DNA from: an uncultured Ruminococcus sp.
GTDB lineage: Bacteria; Bacillota; Clostridia; Oscillospirales; Acutalibacteraceae
Direction: 5' to 3'
DNA length: 5,774 bases
Assembly (NCBI GenBank): GCA_902803585.1
Contig: CADCQO010000257.1
Span: forward strand, 1 to 5,774
The translations under genes were made by a program, and so were the position numbers. Of the stretch, positions 1 through 4,801 are shown one piece after another; position 1 is the first letter of the stretch, and every line of letters begins with the position of its first letter. The notes below the pieces were generated by a model that did not search any database, had not been told where the DNA came from, and saw only the letters and a list, made by a program, of their open reading frames with translations.

Positions 1-304
1 CGCCCATCACCGTCTTTCGGTAATCCCACGCATAACGCAGGCGGCGTTCAAAAAATGCCTCATCAAACTTGTCATTGATATTGGTGCTGATAATGCGTAT
101 CCTGATTTTGCTGTGGCTGTTGTAGAAACCTGTACCGAGATAGCTGCCCTTATGCGACAGCACGTCTACCAGATCACCGTCTGTCAGTATCCCGTCAATT
201 TCCATCAATTCGCCGTCAAATACCCACGGATGCCCCAGCAGTACGCTTGCCTCTGCCTTTTTTGTAATCTTCACGGTTGTATACATTCTTTTTGTAAATC
301 CCAC
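1..304 (-). CDS. Class I SAM-dependent rRNA methyltransferase (RlmI/YwbD type), N-terminal part
   Basis: Only the first 101 codons are inside the window; the gene runs off the left edge. The visible protein is the RNA-binding PUA-type N-terminal domain of the family that includes E. coli RlmI (23S rRNA m5C methylase) and B. subtilis YwbD. Diagnostic stretches are HPWVFDGE (residues 25-32), followed by an acidic GD-rich turn (about 43-48), and GTGFYNSHSKIRIRI (57-71), the end of the PUA domain. The start of the linker domain follows (FERRLRYAWDYRK, 85-97). The catalytic Rossmann domain with the SAM-binding motifs lies outside, so substrate and target base cannot be read. I chose the GTG start at 304 because AGGGGAG sits 6 nt upstream; an ATG at 286 in the same frame lacks such a site. 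The gene is divergent from rpmE and has its own promoter. Family assignment is firm; the exact rRNA target is unknown. Confidence 0.87.
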   Translation of the reverse strand, partial: MGFTKRMYTTVKITKKAEASVLLGHPWVFDGELMEIDGILTDGDLVDVLSHKGSYLGTGFYNSHSKIRIRIISTNINDKFDEAFFERRLRYAWDYRKTVMG

Positions 305-310
305 GCTGAT

Positions 311-317
311 CTCCCCT
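311..317 (-). promoter_or_regulatory. Ribosome binding site that fixes the GTG start of the methyltransferase
   Basis: On the minus strand the sequence reads AGGGGAG, then six bases, then GTG (304-302). This spacing favours the GTG over the in-frame ATG at 286, adding six residues to the N-terminus. Confidence 0.7.
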
Positions 318-336
318 TTTTCACGATTTCCACTAC

Positions 337-365
337 ATTATAGTACAAACTCTTTCTGTTGACAA
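337..365 (-). promoter_or_regulatory. Sigma-A promoter of the methyltransferase gene
   Basis: Read on the minus strand, the -35 box is TTGTCA (365-360, five of six consensus bases). A 17-bp spacer follows, then a perfect TATAAT -10 box (342-337). The predicted transcription start is near 330, giving a 5' leader of roughly 26 nt before the GTG start at 304. This is a strong constitutive-looking promoter. It is arranged back to back with the rpmE promoter, with about 130 bp between the two -35 boxes. Confidence 0.85.
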
Positions 366-480
366 GACTATTCCGGAAACGGGCAGCATCTGATGCCTGC
401 ATACGGTATGGAAAACGTGAAAATCAAATAAATTTCCGGCACGGCCCGTCCCTTTAACAATAAACTTCAAATTCTTCAAG
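366..480. other. Non-coding spacer between divergent promoters
   Basis: This stretch lies upstream of both the methyltransferase and rpmE -35 boxes, so neither promoter should transcribe it. I see no open frame with a ribosome binding site. It contains short palindromes (GCATCTGATGC near 386-396; ACGGCCCGT at 441-449; TTCTTCAAGAA at 472-482) and becomes AT-rich toward rpmE. Any regulator of the divergent pair would most plausibly bind here, but none can be named from sequence. Confidence 0.5.
383..400. repeat. Short palindrome in the divergent intergenic region
   Basis: GCAGCATC (383-390) and GATGCCTGC (392-400) form an inverted repeat around a single T, with one extra base on the right arm. 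The inner 11 bases, GCATCTGATGC, are a perfect odd palindrome. The short centre suits a protein-binding site better than an RNA hairpin, and the site is not expected to be transcribed. It could also be chance. Confidence 0.4.
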
Positions 481-527
481 AAAAATCCAAAAAAATTCTT
501 GCTTTTTCTGAATCAGTATGGTATAAT
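481..527 (+). promoter_or_regulatory. Strong sigma-A promoter of rpmE with UP-like A-tracts
   Basis: The -35 box TTGCTT (499-504) and perfect -10 box TATAAT (522-527) are 17 bp apart, and the -10 is extended by TGG directly upstream (519-521). Two A-tracts, at 481-485 and 489-495, lie about one helical turn apart at roughly -53 to -39, where an UP element would contact the RNA polymerase alpha subunits. The predicted start is near 534, leaving a leader of about 34 nt. This architecture fits a heavily expressed ribosomal protein gene. Confidence 0.85.
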
Positions 528-553
528 TCGTTTGTTATCTATGGAGAAACGAA
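527..553. repeat. Inverted repeat spanning the rpmE transcription start
   Basis: TTCGTTT (527-533) and AAACGAA (547-553) are perfect 7-bp inverted arms with 13 bases between them; the arm centres are 20 bp apart, about two helical turns. The predicted start (near 534) lies just after the left arm. A DNA operator is therefore more plausible than an RNA hairpin, unless transcription starts earlier than predicted. The right arm abuts the ribosome binding site. No regulator can be assigned. Confidence 0.4.
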
Positions 554-567
554 AGAGGTGAGGGAAA

Positions 568-771
568 ATGAAGGAGAACATTCATCCGAACTACCAGCAG
601 ACAACCATCACTTGTGCTTGCGGTAATGTTATTGAAACCGGTTCTACTAAGAGCAATATCCGTGTTGAAATCTGCTCAAAGTGTCACCCGTTCTTCACAG
701 GAAGACAGAAGCTCGTTGATACGGGCGGACGTGTTGACAAGTTCAAAAAGCGTTACGGTATGGGTAAGTAA
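568..771 (+). CDS. rpmE: 50S ribosomal protein L31, zinc-binding form
   Basis: The 67-residue protein matches type A bacterial L31 throughout. It starts MKENIHPNY, has the HPFFTG core (40-45), and carries the VDTGGRVDKFKKRYG tail that closes the family. The zinc ligands of the C+ form are all present: C16 and C18 (CAC), C36 and C39 (CSKC). L31 sits on the large subunit and helps form the bridge between subunits; in bacteria with two L31 paralogues, the C+ form is the one used when zinc is plentiful. The ATG at 568 is preceded by AAAGAGGTGA (552-561), close to the full anti-Shine-Dalgarno complement. It appears monocistronic: its own promoter lies upstream and an intrinsic terminator starts 21 nt after the stop codon. 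Length is normal and there is no sign of damage. Confidence 0.97.
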   Translation: MKENIHPNYQQTTITCACGNVIETGSTKSNIRVEICSKCHPFFTGRQKLVDTGGRVDKFKKRYGMGK

Positions 772-791
772 GCATCGGACAATTTCCGGTT

Positions 792-824
792 GGGACGGCA
801 CAGCTTTTGTGTCGTCCCTTTTTT
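792..824 (+). terminator. Intrinsic terminator after rpmE
   Basis: An 11-bp stem is formed by GGGACGGCACA (792-802) and TGTGTCGTCCC (808-818), with one G-U wobble and a 5-nt loop, followed directly by TTTTTT (819-824). This is a textbook rho-independent terminator. It ends rpmE transcription 30 nt before the start of yigZ. Confidence 0.92.
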
Positions 825-854
825 CCCTATCTTTTGATGAATGGAGCGGATAGC

Positions 855-1475
855 ATGAACAACTACAAGACAGTCGCTCAGGAGGCCGCAGATGAATTCG
901 TGGAACAGCGTTCCCGCTTTATCGGCTATGTCAGACCTGTTGTCACCGAACAGCAGGCACTGGATTTTATCAGCGAAAAACGGCAGAAACACTGGGATGC
1001 TACACATAATGTCTATGCGTATGTTCTTCGGGACGGTCAGCTCAGACGCTTCAGCGATGACGGCGAACCGCACGGCACTGCAGGTATGCCCGCTCTGGAT
1101 GTTATACTGAAATCTGATGTTACTGATGTTGTGGTAGTTGTGACGCGCTATTTCGGCGGTATCCTGCTCGGTGCCGGCGGTCTGGTAAGAGCTTACACCA
1201 AAGGCGCCAAAATCGCACTGGAGGCGGGCGGTATCGTAACAATGGAACGCTGTGCGGTTGCTTCACTCTGCTGTGACTATGCACAATACGGAAAAATTTC
1301 CGGACTGATACCCGCTAACGGCGGTGTGATTGACGATACTGTCTTTCATACCGGTGTGGAAATAAAGTATCATATCGCTGAAAGCTGTTTTTCCCTGTTT
1401 CAGAAAAAGCTCGCAGATGCTACCTGCGGTTCTGTCACGACAGAAATCACAGATACAAAATTTTTTCCAAAATAG
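855..1475 (+). CDS. yigZ: YigZ/IMPACT (UPF0029) family protein
   Basis: The 206-residue product is the usual length for the family (E. coli YigZ, B. subtilis YvyE are similar). The N-terminal IMPACT domain holds FVEQRSRFIGYVRPV (15-29), DATHNVYAYVLRDG (48-61), RFSDDGEPHGTAGMPAL (65-81) and the signature TRYFGGILLGAGGLVRAY (97-114). A C-terminal ferredoxin-like DUF1949 domain follows from about residue 138. The fold resembles RNA/ribosome-binding domains; the eukaryotic relative IMPACT regulates GCN2, but the bacterial role is not established. The protein should be cytosolic. I chose ATG 855 because GGAG (843-846) lies 8 nt upstream. Earlier in-frame starts (TTG 807, ATG 837) lack a site, and TTG 807 lies inside the rpmE terminator. 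A minor variation is HWDATHNVYAY, where many relatives have a proline and a cysteine at two of these positions. The gene sits alone between two terminators with no convincing promoter of its own. Confidence 0.93.
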   Translation: MNNYKTVAQEAADEFVEQRSRFIGYVRPVVTEQQALDFISEKRQKHWDATHNVYAYVLRDGQLRRFSDDGEPHGTAGMPALDVILKSDVTDVVVVVTRYFGGILLGAGGLVRAYTKGAKIALEAGGIVTMERCAVASLCCDYAQYGKISGLIPANGGVIDDTVFHTGVEIKYHIAESCFSLFQKKLADATCGSVTTEITDTKFFPK

Positions 1476-1521
1476 TGAAGGTATTGACGGTTTTCTGACG
1501 TATAAAGTCATTACACGAGTT

Positions 1522-1558
1522 ATTTGTGTCGGTTCGCATTATCCGGCACAAATTTTTT
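1522..1558 (+). terminator. Intrinsic terminator after yigZ
   Basis: ATTTGTGTCGG (1522-1532) pairs with CCGGCACAAAT (1543-1553) in an 11-bp stem with one T-G wobble and a 10-nt loop. The stem runs straight into TTTTTT (1553-1558). It lies 46 nt after the yigZ stop codon and separates yigZ from the dgt-dnaG-rpoD unit. Confidence 0.9.
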
Positions 1559-1585
1559 CCCCTTTTTCCGGATTCGCCTGAATGA

Positions 1586-1626
1586 TTTTTTTCAAAAAAG
1601 GTATCCGCTGAAAATTTGCGTATAAT
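1586..1626 (+). promoter_or_regulatory. Probable promoter of the dgt-dnaG(-rpoD) unit
   Basis: A perfect TATAAT -10 box lies at 1621-1626, so transcription should begin near 1633, about 26 nt before the dgt start. The expected -35 position (1598-1603) reads AAGGTA and does not resemble TTGACA. In its place, and just upstream, is a T7-C-A6 block (1586-1599) that could bend DNA or act like an UP element. TTTGCG precedes the -10, but its TG is one base out of register for an extended -10. The downstream position right after a terminator supports a promoter here; its strength is uncertain. Confidence 0.6.
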
Positions 1627-1644
1627 ACCGGTACAAAACAAAGC

Positions 1645-1653
1645 AGGAGGTGG
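1645..1653 (+). promoter_or_regulatory. Ribosome binding site that fixes the TTG start of dgt
   Basis: AGGAGGTGG is a very strong Shine-Dalgarno sequence. The GTG at 1650-1652 lies inside it and so cannot be the start. From the end of AGGAGG (1650) there are 8 nt to TTG at 1659 and 11 nt to a second TTG at 1662. Confidence 0.75.
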
Positions 1654-1658
1654 TCATC

Positions 1659-2660
1659 TTGTTGATTCGTGAACACTCAGAAGCAATAGAACAGCAGACC
1701 CTCTCCCCTTATGCCTGTCTTTCGTCAGCGACAAAGGGACGGCAGCGTCCGGAGGAGAAGTGTCCCGTCCGTACAGATTTTCAGCGGGACAGGGACAGGA
1801 TCGTTCATTGTAAATCATTCCGCCGGCTCAAACACAAAACACAGGTGTTCCTTTCTCCGGAGGGCGACCATTACCGCACCCGTCTGACGCATACCTTAGA
1901 GGTAGCACAGATTGCCCGCACAATCGCGAGAGCCCTGCGTCTGAATGAAGACCTCACAGAAGCTGTTTCTCTCGCCCATGATCTCGGACATACGCCTTTC
2001 GGCCACGCCGGAGAACGTGCCCTGAATAGTCTGGTGGCAGGGGGATTCCATCACTATGAACAGAGTCTTCGTGTGGTGGACATTCTGGAAAAGGACGGGC
2101 AGGGTCTGAACCTCACTTATGAAACACGAAACGGCATTGTTTGTCATACAACCGGCAAAGAAGCCGATACAATGGAAGGCCGTATTGTCCGGATAGCGGA
2201 CAGAATCGCCTACATGAACCATGATATTGACGATGCTGTCCGTGCCGGCGTGATGAAGGAAACGGATATTCCAAAGGAAATCACCGATATTCTCGGCACA
2301 ACAACCACTTCCCGCATCAATACAATGGTTATGTCCGTTATTGAACATTCCGAAGGCGATACACTGAAAATGTCGCCGGAGGTGCAAAAAGTATATGAAC
2401 AGCTCCACCAGTTCATGTTTGACAGCGTATACTCCAATGACCGTGTCAAGCATGAAGAAAAAAAAGTGCCGGAACTTATTTACCTGCTTTTTACATACTT
2501 TATGAAACACCTCGACAAACTGCCGCCTGAACTGCGCACGGCAGCCCAGACAGAAAGTCCGCAGCGGGCAGTCTGCGATTATATTTCCGGCATGACAGAC
2601 CTCTATGCTACGGAAAAATTCAAAGAACTATTCATTCCGGGGAGCTGGAAAGTCAACTGA
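1659..2660 (+). CDS. dgt: dGTP triphosphohydrolase (HD-domain dNTPase)
   Basis: The enzyme hydrolyses dGTP (or other dNTPs) to the deoxynucleoside and triphosphate, helping control the dNTP pool in the cytosol. From the TTG start the protein has 333 residues, the short form of the family (E. coli Dgt is about 505). The metal-binding HD residues are visible: H78 in RLTHTLEV, H107-D108 in LAHDLGHTPFGH, and D181 in RIADRIAYMNHD. The preceding KSFRRLKHKTQVFLSPEGDH block (52-71) and LEVAQIARTIARALRLNEDL (80-99) are strongly conserved in this family. TTG 1659 is preferred, giving MLIREHSEAIEQQ; TTG 1662 is possible, but GTG 1650 overlaps the ribosome binding site. The gene heads a unit with dnaG, 47 nt downstream, with no terminator between them. 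Whether it prefers dGTP or all dNTPs cannot be told from sequence. Confidence 0.92.
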   Translation: MLIREHSEAIEQQTLSPYACLSSATKGRQRPEEKCPVRTDFQRDRDRIVHCKSFRRLKHKTQVFLSPEGDHYRTRLTHTLEVAQIARTIARALRLNEDLTEAVSLAHDLGHTPFGHAGERALNSLVAGGFHHYEQSLRVVDILEKDGQGLNLTYETRNGIVCHTTGKEADTMEGRIVRIADRIAYMNHDIDDAVRAGVMKETDIPKEITDILGTTTTSRINTMVMSVIEHSEGDTLKMSPEVQKVYEQLHQFMFDSVYSNDRVKHEEKKVPELIYLLFTYFMKHLDKLPPELRTAAQTESPQRAVCDYISGMTDLYATEKFKELFIPGSWKVN

Positions 2661-2707
2661 CCCCCGTCTGACAGTAAAAATTATCCTATTTCAGAAGGAG
2701 AAACTCG

Positions 2708-4474
2708 ATGGCAATATCGGAGGAATTCAAACAGGAACTCAAAAGACGACTCAACATTGCCGACATTATCGGGGAATACGTTACATTGAAGAAGTCCGGA
2801 CGGGGACTGATGGGAAAGTGCCCCTTTCACGGTGACAGCACACCTTCTTTCAGCGTATCTCCCGAACTGGGCGTTTACCATTGTTTCGGCTGCAATGCGT
2901 CGGGCGATATAGTGGGATTTGTCCGGCAGATGGAACATCTGGACTATATAGATGCTATCCGGTGGCTGGCACAGAAGGCAGGTCTGACAGTGCCGGAAAA
3001 TGACACCGATACCGCTTCTGCAAAACTCCGTCAGCGTATCTTTGAAGCCAACCGTGAGGCAGCTCACTTTTACGTCCGGCAGCTTTACACACCCGAAGGA
3101 CAGGAAGCTCTCAGCTATCTCAAAAAACGCCGGCTTTCTTCCGCAACAATCACCCATTTCGGACTGGGCTATTCTCCAAAGTCCCGCTTCGCACTGGTCA
3201 GCCATTTAAAAAGCAAGGGCTTTTCTGGTACGGAAATGATACAGGCCAATCTCGCCAACCTTTCACAGAAGGGAAACCCTTATGACCGTTTCTCGGACAG
3301 GGTCATGTTTCCGATTATCGACTTGCAGCGGCGTGTTATCGGATTCGGCGGGAGAATTATGTCCGATATCAAACCCAAATACCTCAACACCTCTGAAACG
3401 CCGGTGTTCAACAAAAGTCAGAACCTCTATGCTCTCCAGTTTGCCAAAAATGAGGCACACGGACAGCTGATTCTGGTAGAAGGCTATATGGACGTTATCG
3501 CTCTCCATCAGGCGGGATTTCAGAACGCTGTTGCTACTCTCGGTACTGCTCTGACACAGGAACAGGCACTGATAATCAAACGGTACTGTGACGAAGTGGT
3601 GATATGCTATGATGCCGATGAAGCCGGACAGAAAGCAACCGCCCGTGCTATCGGTATTCTGCGTCCCACCGGACTCAATATCCGCATACTGACCGTTCCC
3701 AACGGCAAGGATCCCGATGAATTTATCAAATCACACGGTGAACAGGGAGCTGCACGTTTCCGTATGCTTTTGAATAAAAGCGGAAACGATGTAGATTACC
3801 GGCTGAACCGTCTGCGCGCCCGTTATCAGCTCGATATCACTCAGCAAAGAGTTGATTTTCTGACAGAAGCCTGCAAACTTCTGGCTACGCTGGATAACAG
3901 CATCGAAAAAGATATCTATATTGCCAAACTTTCTGAGGAACTGTCGATTGATAAGGCAGCACTGAAACAGCAGACAGAAAAATATACCCGCATCAACAAC
4001 CGCCGGACTGCCAGACAGGAACAGCAGGAGATACGGCGCACCCTTTCCCTCACCCGTGAAAATACCGGCAATGCTGCTTCCTGCAATCTGCGGGCAGCCA
4101 GCACCGAAGAAGCATTGATTGCGCTGCTCATCGCTCACCCTGATATTGCGGCAGGGCTGTTTCCGACACTCTCTCCGGAACTGTTCAGCACCCTCTTCTA
4201 CCGCAAAGTCTATGAAACCCTCAGACATCGTGCCGCACAGGGGTATGATTTTTCCATAACGGATATTTCGGACAGCTTTTCTGAAGATGAGGTCAGCAGA
4301 ATTGCCAGAATACTGGCGGTTCATCCGAGAGAAGAAGACCCCAGAGCAGCCGCAAAGGACTACATAGAGATCTTACATGAAGAAGCCGAAAGGCTGACAC
4401 CCGAGCAGATCGCCGCCGCAGACAATGACACCCTTCTTGAACAAGTGCGCCGTCTGCGGAACAAAAAGCAGTAG
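2708..4474 (+). CDS. dnaG: DNA primase DnaG
   Basis: This enzyme makes the RNA primers for Okazaki fragments and leading-strand start at the replication fork. The 588-residue protein has the three standard parts. The N-terminal CHC2 zinc finger has C38, H41, C59 and C62 with the usual 2-17-2 spacing. The catalytic core spans about 108-430: the basic RFSDRVMFPIIDLQRRVIGF block (194-213), KPKYLNTSETPVFNK (222-236), the TOPRIM acid E258 in LVEGYMDVIA, and the metal-binding D302/D304 in CYDADEAGQKA, then GKDPDEFI (333-340). The C-terminal region from about 460 should be the helicase (DnaB) interaction domain, here with many charged residues. ATG 2708 has AAGGAG (2695-2700) 7 nt upstream. The gene follows dgt closely and is co-oriented with rpoD. 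Length and all key residues are normal. Confidence 0.98.
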   Translation: MAISEEFKQELKRRLNIADIIGEYVTLKKSGRGLMGKCPFHGDSTPSFSVSPELGVYHCFGCNASGDIVGFVRQMEHLDYIDAIRWLAQKAGLTVPENDTDTASAKLRQRIFEANREAAHFYVRQLYTPEGQEALSYLKKRRLSSATITHFGLGYSPKSRFALVSHLKSKGFSGTEMIQANLANLSQKGNPYDRFSDRVMFPIIDLQRRVIGFGGRIMSDIKPKYLNTSETPVFNKSQNLYALQFAKNEAHGQLILVEGYMDVIALHQAGFQNAVATLGTALTQEQALIIKRYCDEVVICYDADEAGQKATARAIGILRPTGLNIRILTVPNGKDPDEFIKSHGEQGAARFRMLLNKSGNDVDYRLNRLRARYQLDITQQRVDFLTEACKLLATLDNSIEKDIYIAKLSEELSIDKAALKQQTEKYTRINNRRTARQEQQEIRRTLSLTRENTGNAASCNLRAASTEEALIALLIAHPDIAAGLFPTLSPELFSTLFYRKVYETLRHRAAQGYDFSITDISDSFSEDEVSRIARILAVHPREEDPRAAAKDYIEILHEEAERLTPEQIAAADNDTLLEQVRRLRNKKQ

Positions 4475-4560
4475 CTGACACAGGACATTTGATTCTGAAC
4501 CAGCAAAGCTGTATGACACACGAACGGAAAAATTCCGCTTCTGAGGGAGCATCTCACCAG

Positions 4561-4608
4561 AATAATCCGCATTGTCACACCGGAAAATATTCCGGACACT
4601 GCGTTATT
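4561..4608 (+). repeat. Imperfect stem-loop between dnaG and rpoD
   Basis: The left arm segments AATAA (4561-4565), CGCA (4568-4571), TGTC (4573-4576) and CGGAA (4581-4585) pair in order with TTATT (4604-4608), TGCG (4600-4603), GACA (4595-4598) and TTCCG (4590-4594). That gives about 18 base pairs around a 4-nt loop, with small bulges and one mismatch. An alternative top helix is CCGGAA/TTCCGG (4580-4585/4590-4595), and CCGCAT (4567-4572) could also pair with ATGCGG (4609-4614). No T-run follows, so it is not a standard terminator. Possible roles are RNA processing or stabilisation of the dgt-dnaG transcript 3' end. Confidence 0.55.
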
Positions 4609-4625
4609 ATGCGGAACGGCACTGT

Positions 4626-4655
4626 CTGACAGCCAGCCTTTCCGCCTGATATATT
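4626..4655 (+). promoter_or_regulatory. Candidate internal promoter for rpoD
   Basis: CTGACA (4626-4631) matches TTGACA at five of six bases. After an 18-bp spacer, TATATT (4650-4655) matches TATAAT at five of six, and TGA immediately upstream (4647-4649) makes an extended -10. The predicted start near 4662 would give a leader of about 140 nt before the rpoD ATG. It would let the primary sigma factor be made independently of dgt-dnaG. Confidence 0.6.
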
Positions 4656-4787
4656 CGGAAAACAGCTCAATAGATCACATCTTGCATTGATGCAGCTCGG
4701 CATGAATACGGTGCCGCAAACAGAACGGATCGTATCAGTTTGTTTTCCGCCGTCCGCCCACGCAAAACAAAGGAAAGAACAAATTGC

Positions 4788-4793
4788 AGGAGG
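4788..4793 (+). promoter_or_regulatory. Ribosome binding site of rpoD, deciding among three nearby ATGs
   Basis: AGGAGG ends at 4793. ATGs follow at 4795, 4798 and 4802, with spacings of 1, 4 and 8 nt. Only 4802 is in the rpoD frame and has the normal spacing. An in-frame TGA at 4796-4798 rules out any upstream start. Confidence 0.85.
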
Positions 4794-4801
4794 TATGATG
4801 T

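Larger units (their letters stand above)
4475..4801. other. Long structured spacer between dnaG and rpoD
   Basis: This 327-bp gap contains no convincing gene: the only open frames are short, lack ribosome binding sites, or overlap flanking genes in other phases. There is no stem followed by a T-run, so I see no terminator for dnaG. In order it holds a small hairpin CGGAA-aaa-TTCCG (4525-4537), a long imperfect stem-loop (4561-4608), a candidate promoter (4626-4655), weak inverted pairs in the predicted rpoD leader (TGCAT/ATGCA near 4683-4694; CGGCA/TGCCG near 4699-4716), and the rpoD ribosome binding site. Confidence 0.6.

Noticed and set aside
113..343. Plus-strand open frame of 76 codons near the left edge
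   Set aside because: It overlaps the methyltransferase gene on the other strand, which has clear family motifs, a promoter and a ribosome binding site.
437..455. CGGCACGGCCCGTCCC followed by TTT as a terminator relic
   Set aside because: The only self-complementary part is ACGGCCCGT with a one-base centre, too small for a terminator, and nothing upstream on this strand needs terminating.
734..764. Perfect TTGACA inside the end of rpmE as a possible yigZ promoter
   Set aside because: The only partner at tolerable distance is TATGGG (759-764) with a 19-bp spacer and three of six matches. The bases are constrained by conserved L31 codons, and the transcript would still meet the terminator at 792-824.
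1484..1512. TTGACG near TATAAA just after yigZ as a promoter
   Set aside because: The two boxes are only 11 bp apart, and any transcript would run straight into the terminator at 1522-1558.
1896..2510. Long open frame of about 204 codons antisense to dgt
   Set aside because: It lies wholly opposite a well-conserved gene, has no recognisable domain or ribosome binding site, and its composition (His/Phe/Cys-rich) is typical of a shadow frame.
3731..4324. Open frame of about 197 codons antisense to dnaG
   Set aside because: It is a shadow of the dnaG coding frame, with no family match I recognise and no initiation signal.
4682..4710. TTGCAT-17-AATACG as a second rpoD promoter
   Set aside because: The -10 match is poor, and the candidate at 4626-4655 is better on every criterion.
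4687..4794. Small upstream gene in the dnaG-rpoD gap
   Set aside because: The frame from ATG 4687 has no ribosome binding site, no recognisable product, and runs out of phase into rpoD.
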